This document shows positions 24,132-35,743 of a stretch of DNA of 64,000 bases, piece after piece. Source of the stretch: Armillaria gallica (Eukaryota > Basidiomycota > Agaricomycetes > Agaricales > Physalacriaceae); NCBI GenBank assembly GCA_037576215.1, contig JBANDB010000001.1, positions 6,944,001 to 7,008,000 of the forward strand, given 5' to 3'. Position 1 is the first letter of the stretch. Each line of letters begins with the position of its first letter. The notes beneath the pieces are model-generated. The model had not been told where the DNA came from. It ran no database searches and saw nothing but the letters and a program-made list of their open reading frames with translations. The position numbers were made by a program, and so were the translations under genes.

Positions 24132-25611
24132 TAGGGATGCCCACCATCACTGTACATATGGCAGATACAGGTACCGTATATATGGGACCATACCATACCA
24201 TCAGAGCCTTGGACTGTTCGTGTATGGTACAGTTTATGGTATGGGTGTGACCCATAAAACCCGTAGCGTAATATGGTGTTGGGATATCAAGTGTCGTGCA
24301 TCAATGTCAATGGCATCGGGATCTTCAGTTGTCGAGCTCTTTTGTTCTCTTCCTCAAGTTTCTGTGTTACACATATAGCATTGCTTCTATTAGTGTACAG
24401 GCATGTAGATAAATAGGGAGATGAACAACAATGGTCCCTCACCTGTTTGTGAGGGTTCCATGCTAAATCCGAGTGAATGGCTGGAGAATTACCATTCATT
24501 TCAACATACAGTTTTACAGCCGTAAATATGGCATCTCATTTTGGCCATAGACATGGCTGTGCTACCATGTCTAATTCTTGTCCGATTCTCTTTTCTGCCG
24601 CTGTGTTCAGTCATGAAGAAATGCTTTACTTTATTTTTATCCCTCCAATGATTTCTTCAAAGCCTACACCTTGAAATGTACAATATAATTTCCGCTTTTC
24701 ATGATTCCGAATGCCCAATCTCCCTTAGTATACTCCCTAAACACCTTGTCAATCAGCTTTCATCTATGGACTCACCATCATTCCCATGATCAGATTCCGA
24801 CGTGCTAACTCTAGACTTCCAGATATCCAATCAGAGCTAGAGCTTAAGTACACTATCAAGGGAATTGTCAACTAGCTGGCCAATTTGCTCCAAGAATCCC
24901 TTTATAAAAATTTGTCGCTCCTCTCAGCATCTACATGGATGTCTCCAAGCATGTCAAAGGTATACCTGACACAGAATGAACCCTTCCATCCATTCAACTG
25001 ACTCAGGAAAGGTTCAAGCTCAAATGGGACATTTGGGGACAGTTTGTTGGAGTAGAACATGGCTGGCACTCGTACACTTGCTGCTCCAGTGTTCTTGAGC
25101 AACAAGGAAGATGCGGGAGAGGAGCTGATTTACATGTATCCATGCAGACGAAGTGCACACTAAAGCCTTCTAGTAAGTGCTTCATCTGGAATATAGCCAT
25201 CTATTAATATACATTATACAGCGCACGTACTCGAGAGCTTCCGACAGGTCATTACACATTCATCATAACTGACTCATATATGCCCCATATATCTTCATGT
25301 CCACCAACAAGTGCTATAACTTGGCCAGGCCTCTGCATATCATTTCGAAACCGGGTTACTTAACACAAAAGAGCCATTTTACAAGGATTTTACATTAAGT
25401 TCACATCACTTAGTATGTTTATTATACCAGAACCGGACAAAGAGTTGTTTGTACAACCTGTATGACCATTTTATGGCCATACTGTACACTGTACTGTACT
25501 GTTGAACACCTTCAATGAGACTGTTATGGTACAGTTACGGGTAACCCATACCTGTCAACTGTCTATAACTTTTACGGCCGTACCTGTATGTGGGTATGGT
25601 GGGCATCCCTA
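24132..25611. mobile_element. hAT-like DNA transposon remnant, non-autonomous
   Basis: Both ends carry TAGGGATGCCCACCAT as inverted terminal repeats, with looser inverted similarity for about 100 bases inward (ACAGGTACCGTA, ATGGTACAGT, GGTATGGGT). The TAGGG ends and an 8-base flanking duplication are typical of hAT elements: AATGCAAC at 24124-24131 and AATACAAT at 25612-25619 differ by two transitions only. The 1.48 kb interior has no recognisable transposase frame, so it is a deleted or non-autonomous copy. Confidence 0.75.
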
Positions 25612-25659
25612 AATACAATGGTATTACATTGTACTAATCAGTATGACATGAAAAGAAAG

Positions 25660-26376
25660 TAACACATTGTAAAACAAAAGGGCCACCTGGTAACTTCCAA
25701 ATGAGCTGTTCTAACACTTGAATAGAAGATCAGGTATTCTACCTGGTTGACTGAAGGTCCAGGCTGTGACTCATATAGTGTAATCACCCAGCATCTCGGC
25801 GGAAGTTATCAGATCACCTGGCAATGGATCTAGTACAATGGATCAACCTGGTAGCTGCTGATGAGATAATATCTGCCAGGCAGAGAGTTTAGCCTCACCA
25901 GGCTGGGTTGGCAAGCATATTAGTCAGTTGTAAGACATTGGCAATAGTGTATCAGTAGAATAGTATAAATACAGTGCATGTATCTAGTGGGGAATCAGGT
26001 TTCTGACCCCCAGAACGCTACCAGGTGAATAGTACGGGTTTAATTGGTTAAGAGCTTTGAGTTGTAGACTCACCTGGAATAGAAATATTGTGACCTGGCC
26101 ACTTTGTGTGTGCAAGAATAGTAAAGCAAGCAAACAGTATAAGCTTGAACAGAAAGACAAGACCTGAGAAACAGTTCAGAACCAGTCAGAGTGTTTTAAG
26201 TCACAACCAGGCACAAAGTATCAGTATTGAAACTGCATCAGGCAGTTATTCTGTATCAGTTTTAAGTTTGTGTTCAGTAACACATTGAGCTTAGAGTGAA
26301 AACACAATATATCTTTAATATACAATTATATTCATTGCACCCAGAACTTGTAAACTACAGTACAAAACATTGTAAC
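25660..26376 (+). repeat. Possible old copia-type LTR with primer-site-like flank
   Basis: The stretch has a TATA-like AGTATAAATACA at about 25965 and an AATATACAATTATATTCATT segment near its right end resembling the 3' part of copia LTRs. Immediately after it, TTGGTATAATCT (26377-26388) resembles the tRNA-Met-type primer-binding site. The left end is not clear and no second LTR or copia protein was found, so this is tentative. Confidence 0.3.
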
Positions 26377-26388
26377 TTGGTATAATCT

Positions 26389-28089
26389 ACCTCCCTTCAA
26401 ACTGCAATTACTGAGTGTTTGTGTAGTGTGTTGTGTGTAGCACATCGCATCTATATAGGTGCCCAGCACCTTTCACCAGTATAAAAGGAGCTTGCTGCAA
26501 ATGCTAATAGCTGATTAATTTAGAAATATTCATTGAGAAAGCTTCCCACTGTTGGTAAGTATTACTGGTGACTGCCAAATTGCACAACAAGAAGGTAAGA
26601 AGGACATTTACAGGTGGCAAAATATTAAATACAGTGATTGCTGATATCCCGTTAACTTGTTAATGATCTGGGCTTAGAAAACCAAGTAAAGTCAAAGGCT
26701 TGTACACCTGATTCGAAAAAGACTTGCTCAGTGGCGGCTGAAGGCTGCCACCAGCTCGCATTTTCTCACCAAGGTTACAGAACCTGCCAAGTAAGCATAA
26801 AAACACATGGATTGTCTGAGCTCTGCTTTATATCTTATCCAATAAAGCCTTCAGAAATAGTCAGCAGCATTGTAGTTCTTGCTTTGAAATATATAATCAC
26901 ACTTGTGCCACCTTCTTTCGATTGGCCTTGCAAACTTGAACATGCACATGGATTCTGCACTAGACTGCATATTGATGGTTAATGATGTTGTTCTTCCAAG
27001 TGAAAAGTTTTCAAAGACATACAGCAATCTTTCATGCATATCTATGGAAATTGACCTTTTTTTTGAATGGAGGCAGTGGAGGAGGGCAGGGTGCTTGGTA
27101 GGTAGTTACGCTGTCACCTCGTGCTGAGTTGTGCAGGACTACATCTATGATTATACCCAAAAGGTGCATTAATGCTGAATACATGCAAGCCACACAGTCC
27201 ACTGGCCAATCATCAAGCTCATATGCGAATAGAAGCTTGTGAGACTGTCTCTGCATTTTCTGTAGCCTGAGCTGATTCTTTATCAATTCAAGTTTGTGCC
27301 AGGGGGTTGAGACCTGCAGTGCAACAAAGCACTGCACTTCTGTTCTCTGCTTATAATCAAGACAATGCTAATATATGCATCTCAGAAGGGGCTCCAACTA
27401 TTGCAAAATGTACATATAGAATGACAGTTGACAAGCACAGTTAAATCACATCTACTTTCGATCAAACATCTGCTTCATACAAGAGGTGCCTGTCATCCAT
27501 GTCTGATGAAATCTATGAATTAAGAAGCAATTTTCTGAAACAACTATTCAGAATGATCAAGAAGTGACATGAATGAAACGTACTTCAAATTTCACAGCTC
27601 TCTTAGTCATTTGCTGTTGTTCTCTCATAGACAGACCAAGTTAAGCCGTGGAAGGGACACAAGAAATGTAATCCAAGTATAGGAGACAAGGTGATTTCTT
27701 GGGTTGGGGGTGAGAGAAATCAGCTTCAAGGTATGAGCTAGTTGAGTGGAGGAAGGACTGGCAATGAAAAGTTGTACTGGGGGAAAGGAAGCCAGAAGCT
27801 CAGACTTGCATAGTGGTAGAAGCTGAAATCTCAGGTGTTTGGGATACCTGGAACCTGGACAGCTGAGAAGCATAGCTGCTGCATCAAACCAGGCACAACC
27901 CATCCCAGAGCAAAAGCTTCCAATGAGATGGAATGACACAAAGCACGTCCCGGAAACCCCAACCCAGAGCTGAAGCTCAAAACATTTGTATTTGCAAGTT
28001 GTACTAAAGCTAATCTATGAAGATATCTGCAGGTAATTTGTGTCTAATGCGAAATTGTTCAAAGAAGTTCTTAAGGTCAGCTATACGTG
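26389..28089. other. AT-rich sequence without supported genes
   Basis: Many stops on both strands. The frames at 27032-27337 and 27625-27939 (minus) are unrecognised. The right part probably includes the 3' end of the YR retroelement described next, but no terminal repeat could be identified. Confidence 0.4.
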
Positions 28090-29250
28090 AGGGATGATAT
28101 GACTTTGTAATCATAGCAGATATCAGGTCTTTGAGTTTCTGCCAATAAATGAGGAATGCTAGTGACTTTCAATGGCCTTGCTTGGCAACTGTCTCTGGAG
28201 GAATGCCTGCAAGTAGTAGCTCTGTCACACCTCCTGGTCTGAAGCTGTGTCCAGGGATGAATTCAAGGTTCAATGGCTCCCAGATGGCTCGACATCACTT
28301 GAGGAACCAGTCCTTTACCATTGGTGCCCACGTGTCTGCTGTCTTGTAAGCAAACAGTGGGGCATCACCAGAAACATCTTTGTTAATCTCAAGATGTGCT
28401 TGCAGAGCTGCGACAGGACAGAGATCTTCATGTGAGGTGAATATGAGATCAGCTCCCTTATGGCATTCCATCTTTGCTCATGGGATATGAAACTGAGTGG
28501 AGCTAGCACCACCCAGATGTCTGTGAAAGGAGATGTTGACTAACTTTGCGACATGGAGACATTCATCAAAGGCATTACAGGAAGGTATTGTGAGTTTGTC
28601 AAGACAGCAGCAGCCCTAGAAGGTGCAAAGAGCTACTGCCTAGACAGCAGCATCAAAGGAGTTGGACAGTCGAAGCCCATTTTGGAGTGTAAAGAGGTGT
28701 TCTAAGGTGACAGGACAGCATTTGGAATGGGAAGAGCAAGTGCCACACTTGGCAGCTGCAGTTTTGATGTGGACCATGAATTCACTGCTGCCAAACCATT
28801 CTGTGGAGTTAATCTCATGCCAAGCATGCAGACCTGACATTCAAGTGCTGATGGTCTTCCCTGGGGTATGAGTGACTGATGCATCAGCTACAAAAGCTGC
28901 AAGAAGGAGATATGAGGTGGGCATGCAATCAGAGTCAGGTATATGTTGTTTATCAGCAAATTAATGGAATCTGAGAAGGCCAGTACTGTAGTTTTGAAGG
29001 GTGGAGACTTCATGTGTAGTTCGAATGAGCAATTGGATGATTGCAGCATCATGAGGAACTATGTTGTAGAGCTTCTGGTCAAAGGAAAAGAAATGAGGAG
29101 ACATCCAGCAAAAGAGTCTGTCTTCAGCTGGGACAAAGGGCCAATAGCAGCTGTATTTGATTTCGCAGCCTGCTCGAGGCTTTCTAGCTTTTGTTCAACC
29201 AGATGGAAGGCATGAAGAAGCTAAGGATGAAACCTCTAGCTCCCTACCAC
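28090..29250 (-). pseudogene. Tyrosine recombinase domain of the YR retroelement
   Basis: Catalyses integration of the circular cDNA in DIRS-type elements. The clearest part lies at about 28110-28290 on the minus strand: LEFIPGHSFRPGG (the H-x-x-R box), VTELLLAGIPPETVAKQGH, then a stop where Trp is expected, and LAFLIYWQKL, whose Tyr sits at the nucleophile position. More N-terminal blocks (LECQVCMLGMRLTPQN, NAIRELISYSPHMKISVLSQ) are in changing frames. Multiple stops show it is inactive. Confidence 0.75.
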
Positions 29251-29255
29251 TGGAC

Positions 29256-29880
29256 TCAATAGGATGTACTGCTGGAAGACAGGGTTAGTTGAATCTGTGC
29301 TAAAGATAAGTATAACAAGGCAAACAGAAGGGGGAGATCCCACCTAAACATGGCCAATAAATGGGGTAAGCTCATCTGGGAGCTGAAATTAGGTGGAAAG
29401 CTGAATGTTTGGAGAGCCCAGATCTCTGCATGAGATTGGGTCAGCCAGATTCTTTGCTGATTCAATGTAAGAGAGTGATAGGGAGATTCCTTGGGATGCC
29501 AAAATGGCAGCACTGCACTGGATAGAGAGGTTGATAGAAACACTACAGCTATAGCCCTTCTCAAAGGCACCAATAACACCTTGATTGTCTGAATTGACTG
29601 GTACAGTAACATCATGAATGTCCTCTGCATCTAGGATGCAAATAAGAAACTCAATGGCAAGTGCCTCCAGCCAGCCTATATGTCTGCCCTCTGATTTCCA
29701 TCCTGGAAGAAGGTGCCAAGCATCCCAATGTCTGTTGATCACTATGCTGATCCCTCAGTCTGTAGAAGCATCAACTGAGATGTCCCACTGCAACTGTGGG
29801 CCTTTTGGCTGGAGCATACGATATGCACCTGGTACTGAGAGCATCTCCTCCCACTAATGGAGATCTCAGATTACTGGGCT
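29256..29880 (-). pseudogene. RNase H domain of the YR retroelement
   Basis: Degrades the RNA strand during reverse transcription. Acidic residues in the expected order are SVDAST (first Asp, about 29775), WLEALAIEFL (Glu), VNSDNQGVIGAFEKG (second Asp) and SAKNLADPISC (last Asp). The upstream linker DLH.WEEMLSVPGAYRMLQ is also typical of these elements. A TGA follows DAST and the frame changes before HWDAWHLLPGW. Lies 3' of the RT remnant after a roughly 1.3 kb insertion. Confidence 0.75.
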
Positions 29881-29899
29881 GAAAGGGTAGTAGTGAGAG

Positions 29900-31180
29900 T
29901 ATCGGTTCTCGTTGATGAGCCTTCAGGCTCTGTGTGCTCTGAAATTGTGGAAACAATCTACAATTTATTGCATATCTCCCTTGTGTGGACTTTCAGTAAA
30001 CCTAACATTGCAAGTCCGGCACAGGTTGAATTATATTAAATTTCCCACTCTACGTGAACTTTCACTTTGACATCTATGAGTCATTGCACCTCAAGGCATA
30101 TTGATGGACAATCCTTCCACAGTAAATTAGACATGCGTCATTATTCTGGGCCTTTGCATGTGGACAGAGCCATATGGTCATGCAGTTTAACTATGCGTAG
30201 GCTATGCATAGCTATGGATTCTCAAGGAACCATATGAATATGCCTCTATGGCTTAGAAATATAGCAGGGATTAGTGAGCCATTAATTATGGATGAGTAAG
30301 TAGTAAGTAGATTAGTAAATCTTCCGAAGCTTTAATAGGCTATGTGAACTTTTAATAAGTATGCACAGTAGAGTAGCACATAGCATAGTTTGCTACACTC
30401 ACAAATCATGTACTGCAGTTATCAAGCCAAGGTAAAAGTTCGCTTACTTAGCAAGTACAATTCTGTAGTATAAAAAGATGATGGACAGTAGATAAAAAAA
30501 AACAACAATTCCCCTAGAGGATACATACACCACACATATCACCCAATAAACATGAATTAAAGTTATTATCTCTGTGTACTTAAGAGATATAACACTTAAT
30601 GAGCCTTCAAAACTTGTTACCTACCAAGTGTTTAATAACTTAATTCACATCCTCTCGTCCAAAAACCAAGCAAGGATATCATATAAAGACTACCTTGTTT
30701 GTCATCCTCCCATCATAAATTCGCATACCTGAAGACTTCAAAAGGGTAATCCGTAGCTTGGATTCCAAACTTTTAGTCTCTAACATCAACAGCTTACTGT
30801 TCCTACTAGGAACGATACTAATTTGAGTTTCTCTAGTTAAGCTAGCTCCATCTCTGCATTTCTTAGAAAGTACACGAGTATAGGACAATATATTTTACTG
30901 GAACCATAGCCAGGATTCCTACACCATATAGTTCATGCTGCATCTAGGTTGCCCCGCTCAGCATACATCCACGTTTACGCATCCCTTCCCTTCTAGGAAA
31001 GTTCATGTACATACTTTGAGCCTCTGAACAGCCTTCAGAGAATCATAACAAAGTATAGCAATACTTTGCTACACCGCCAGGAAGCTATAGTCACCACACA
31101 GAGGTGCAAGACTAGACTCACTAGAACCTGCCTTCAGATTCTGTGTTTGGTTACACTTGCCGTTACAGGTCTTGTGTTTT
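29900..31180. repeat. Insertion between RT and RNase H
   Basis: AT-rich, non-coding, and not part of the YR protein sequence, which stops near 31190 and resumes near 29880. Its left edge contains GATGAGCCTTCAGGCTCTGT, found again with one change at 44155-44175 along with about 40 bases of looser similarity. The ends and class of the inserted element are not resolved. Confidence 0.4.
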
Positions 31181-31189
31181 CTGCCCACA

Positions 31190-32600
31190 GGAGTCTCTAG
31201 GTTCATCATTGTTGAGGCTGGCAGTGAAGGAAAAGATGGATGGGAAGTGAGAACTGCCCAATGAATAGACAAAAGCAATATGAATGAGTGAACCTTGGAG
31301 TGAGAGTATGGGGGCTAATTGGCATAGGTAATTTGAGTAGAGGTCAATAAAATTGCAAACTCTGTGCAGGAATTTGAGTCACTTAGGTTCAGGCAGGGAA
31401 GCACATTGATTCTCAATGACCCAAAGGATGCTGATGTAGACAAAGGAAGGTGCAAAATCAGACCATTTGGATTTGTGCCAGGGCACTGTGAGCAAGCTGA
31501 TCAGATCCTTGGCTGAGGTCATGTCATAAGGGTAATGAAAGCCAGTCTCTGCATTGCCATAGGAAGGGAAGTGAAAGACATTAAGATCATTAACCCACTT
31601 TATGATGAGAGACACCTTCTCTGTCTCCCAGATGTCCATCATGGTGTTGGCTATCGAACCTGTGTTCTCTTCTGAGGAAGCACATCCAAATGGACAGCAG
31701 TGGTTGATGAAGAACCCTTGCAAACCCTGGACCATGAAATAAAGTTTGTGCACTGGGAGAATGGGGCAGGTGTGGTGGAATTTTGCAATATCCAGGGTCA
31801 TAGCCTGGGTGCCCAGTGGAGCATGGGAAATCTGATAGGCAAATGTCAGGATCTTATTCTTGGAGCAGCAAGATAGGGCAATAAATTTAATTGAATGAGA
31901 CATGCCCAAATGGCAGAGGAGAGAATAGCAGTACAAATGTAACTGCGAGTACTAATGTACTGGAATAAAGTAAGAGAAACTGATATTAATGTATGCAGCT
32001 GGTATGAATGTACAGTCAGTAAAAGAAGTGGCACAAATGTGCATGATATAAGGGAGGGAAGCAGTACTCACAATTTCAGCTAGTGCTCAGAGCCAAAGCA
32101 TGTTGGAAAATTTTTGGTATCAATGTAATCATTTGTGAACAGAATGTCCCTGGAGCCCTTGGAAAGGTTTCTGATGACATGAAGCTTTGGTTTCTCACCA
32201 GGACCCTTATCCTGCATGTTTACTGAGAGTGGGGAGCACTGAAAGGGACCCAGGATAGACTCAACCTCATCCTGAGAGAAAGGGTCTGACATGCAGCCTG
32301 CTTTGACTTCTTCCTGGAGGTAATTATTGATGAATAGTATGTGTTCTGAGGACGATGTTTGGTTTGGGAAGATAACAGTGCACTGTAAGGGGGGAAAGTC
32401 ACCCATGGGGAAACCAAATTGAAGTTTGCTGACAAGTTTGGGATGCAGATGAGCAATATTATGTTTTCTGAGCAAGAAATGGAAGGCACTAGGGTCATAC
32501 AGAGTGACAATGCGATCACATATAGAGGAAAGTTCAAGAGGAAGAGGTGGCAGCCTTGGGCTCAGCAGTGCAGCACCAGGAGAAAGCATGGTGCTCATAA
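31190..32600 (-). pseudogene. Reverse transcriptase domain of the YR retroelement
   Basis: Starts near MSTMLSPGAALLSPRLPPLP. Recognisable blocks are NNYLQEEVKAGCMSDPFSQ, KPKLHVIRNLSKGSRD (RT finger), TLDIAKFHHTCPILP (palm, first catalytic Asp), FGCASSEENTGSIANTMMDI, KWVNDLNVFHFP (the YxDD box changed to WVND) and the thumb LQGSLIHIAFVYSLGSSHFP near 31240. A segment at 31859-32071 that begins GTGAGT and ends AG interrupts the palm before ILTFAYQISHAPLGTQAM. It could be an intron or a small insertion. The altered catalytic box and stops make the protein inactive. Confidence 0.8.
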
Positions 32601-32603
32601 CTG

Positions 32604-32865
32604 AGACAGAAGGAGCAGATGTGCAGAGGGGGACATTATGTGAGCATTGGGTTCCATGGTCATGTGAGACATTCCAGCTAATGCAGACCTTCTCACCACC
32701 ATTATGGGGGGCAATCCTATCTCTGTCGCCATTGTTGCCAGGAACAAAGACTGTCTTGGTCAGCTGGCCTGACTTGAAGGAGCTGGCCTTGCACTGGTGG
32801 ACTCAGTGCCCTCTTCTGGCACATATGAGACAGATGGCAGCATTGGTGATGTGCTTGGTAATGAT
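32604..32865 (-). pseudogene. Gag zinc-knuckle part of the YR retroelement
   Basis: Reads NAAICLICARRGH, a stop (TGA), then VHQCKASSF, which is a CCHC knuckle with a stop codon where Arg would fit. Further on, GEKVCISWNVSHDHGTQCSH gives a second Cys/His cluster. Such paired clusters are known from gag proteins of fungal YR elements. The frame ends at the boundary of the fold-back insertion; the N-terminal half lies beyond it at 35744-36703. Confidence 0.65.
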
Positions 32866-35649
32866 GAGTGGCAAATGGACTAGAGGCTGGCAATGAACAC
32901 TAACAACACTAAACCAATCACTAACTCTACACTTATCACCAATGTATTGAATTTGGGTGTTTTGAGTATGATAGAAGCACTCTGCAGACTTCAATAATCA
33001 AGGAAAGTTGTTTAAAGATGTTTTATTCATTACTAGTGAGCTATACAAGTGTACTACTCACACTAGTGGGGTTGGTAAGACACAATTGGATAAATAGTGA
33101 CTTGACTTGAGCTACTGTGCTTGCTCTGACTGGGACTGCTTTGAACTAGTGGCTCTCTTGGCCCTATAATGTCTTACAAGTGAATAAACACTTGACTAGT
33201 CGCTTTCTAGGCAGACTAGTGGCACTCTTGGTCTAAGAATAATACTTTAAACTTTGAGAACTTGCTTGAACTAACTTCAAAACACTCTTGGCCTTTGCAG
33301 GACATGAAAGATTGCTCTAAGACACTTCAATTCACTCAATGCTATGGATAACTTAGCAACTAGTAGCCACTTCATCAAGGTTAAGCATAAAAGCCTTTAA
33401 TTGGGGCACTAGATACTGACTAGTAGGTCACAATTGCAGGGATGGCTTGCCTCAACCACATGTGTGCTTATTCTACTACTTATATACTGACAAATAAGGT
33501 ATGATTGAGATATAAATAACTGACTAAAGGGGTATTATTGATAAGGATTTCTTGGCTAGTCATGAATAATGATGAATAATCATGCCATAGTCAGTCTAGA
33601 AACAGTCACTTGCTGACTAGTAGGCCTATGAGCTCCACTAGTGGTGGTATTCCATGTCTTTGGCCTGGCAATGCTCCACTAGTGTCAAGGATAAATGATG
33701 AGCTGGGAGAGCATGCCTGTAGCAGCTGTTGATCATGATCAAAGGTGCAGCCCAGCTATACTAGTGCTGATCATAATAGATCTATATCACACTAGTCAGA
33801 TCTGGGCAGCCTCACTTCATTGCTAAATTCATTCCTAAGTCCTATTAGAGACTGCTGCACTGCTAGTCAACTTGTCTTGAGCACTTGTGTGCAGACCATT
33901 CCACTAGTGACTGTACTTTCATGAGACCTGTATGCTCTGCTTCTTGTTTGGTGCACTCATAGCTACCCTCGTTGACTAGTAGTCATTGTTTACTGACTCG
34001 CCTAGTATTTGAGGTGCTAGTCATGCTGGCTGATAGACTTGACCCAATAGTGGTATCGCACCTAAATCCTGGCTTAACTAGTAGCTTTCTGGCTTGACTA
34101 TCAGCTTGAAGCCTTCACTATAGCCCTTTAGTTATGGCTAGTCTGAGATAGATATGTGCTAGTATGATTACTAAATCACAAAATCTAGGTGTGAACACAT
34201 GGACAGTGTATCATCAGGGGAAGAGTTACCGGTGTCACCCCTCTGAGAGGAAGACATGATATCACCTGTACCTTGATGAAAGGTAGCCACCAGAGAATGG
34301 TGATACACCGTCTACGCATTCACACCTAGATTTTGCAATTTTATAATAATACTATTGCATATCTATCTTACATTAGTGATACTTAGAGGACTATAGCTGA
34401 GGCTTTGAGCTGATAGTTAGACTAGTATGCGACTAGTAGAGCCAGGACTTAGATGCAATACCACTAGTGGGTTAAATCTACCAGCTGGCCATACTAGTGA
34501 CTTGAATGCTAACAGGGCTAAGTGAATACGGCCACTAGTGGACAAGTAATGTGACTAGTGCACCAAACAAGAAGCAGAGAACACAAATCTTGTGAAGTTT
34601 GGTCACTAGTGAGCCGATCTGGGTATAAACACCTAAGTCAAGTTAACTAGTCATGTGGCAATCTCGAAACAGGACTTAGAAATGAATTAGCAACGGATTA
34701 ACCTTGTGGCAGATCTGACTAGTGCGATACAGATCCATTGCAATCAGTACTAGTATAGCCAGGCTGCACCTTTGATCACGATCGACAGCTGTTACAGGCA
34801 TGCTCACCTGGCTAGTCATTTATCCTTGACACTAGTGGAGTGTTGCTGGGCCTCAGGCACAGAATACAACTGCTAGCAGAGCTCCTAGGCTCACTAGTCA
34901 GCAAGTGACCATTTCTAGACCGACTATTGTGTGATTATTCACCATTATTTGTGACTAGCCAAGAAATCCTTATCAATAATACCCCTCTAGTCAGTTATTT
35001 ATATCTCAATCATACCTTATTTGTCAGTATATAAGTAGTAGAATAAGCACACGTGTGGTTGAGGCAAGCCATCCCTGCAATTGTGACCTACTAGTCAGTA
35101 TCTAGTGCCCCAATTAAAGGCTTTTGTGCTTAACCTTGATGAAGTGGCTGCTAGTCGCTAAGTTACCCATAGCATTGAGTGAATAGAAGTGTCTTAAAGC
35201 AATCTTTCATGTCCTGCAAAGACCAAGAGTGTTTTGAAGTTAGTTCAAGCAAGTTCTCAAAGTTTAAAGTATTATTCTTAGACCAAGAGTGCCACTAGTC
35301 TGCCTAGAAAGCGACTAGTCAAGTGTTTATTCACTTGTAAGACATTATAGGGCCAAGAGAGCCACTAGTTCAAAGCAGTCCCAGTCAGAGCAAGCACAGT
35401 AGCTCAAGTCAAGTCACTATTTATCCAATTGTGTCTTACCAACCCCACTAGTGTGAGTAGTACACTTGTATAGCTCACTGGTAATAAAATAAAACATCTT
35501 TAAACAACTTTCCTTGATTATTGAAGTCTGCAGAGTGCTTCTATCATACTCGAAATGCTCGAATTCAATACATTGGTGATAAGTGTAGAGTTAGTGATTG
35601 GTTTAGTGTTGTTAGTGTTCATTGCCAGCCTCTAGTCCATTTGCCACTC
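32866..35649. mobile_element. Fold-back element with 1.3 kb inverted arms rich in ACTAGT
   Basis: Two long inverted arms, about 32866-34195 and 34319-35649, face each other around a centre near 34257. The outer ends read GAGTGGCAAATGGACTAGAG and its complement. The arms are highly similar, with scattered substitutions and small gaps. The inner border is AATCTAGGTGTGAA and its complement. No coding frame is present apart from mirror copies of one short frame at each end. ACTAGT occurs at least two dozen times, many times chance expectation. The element splits the gag gene of the YR retroelement. Weak inverted similarity continues for about 20 bases beyond the listed ends, so they are approximate, and no clean target duplication was found. 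Confidence 0.7.
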
Positions 35650-35743
35650 GCCGTTACTGGGCACATCAATGGGAGCTTGACTGGGGTTGCAATTGGCTGT
35701 GAAGGTGGGAAAATTCCTCCTCATGCTTCTTGTCATGTTTGTC

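Noticed and set aside
32866..35649. CRISPR-like or satellite array from the ACTAGT motifs
   Set aside because: Spacing is irregular and the motif is embedded in unique sequence mirrored between two arms.
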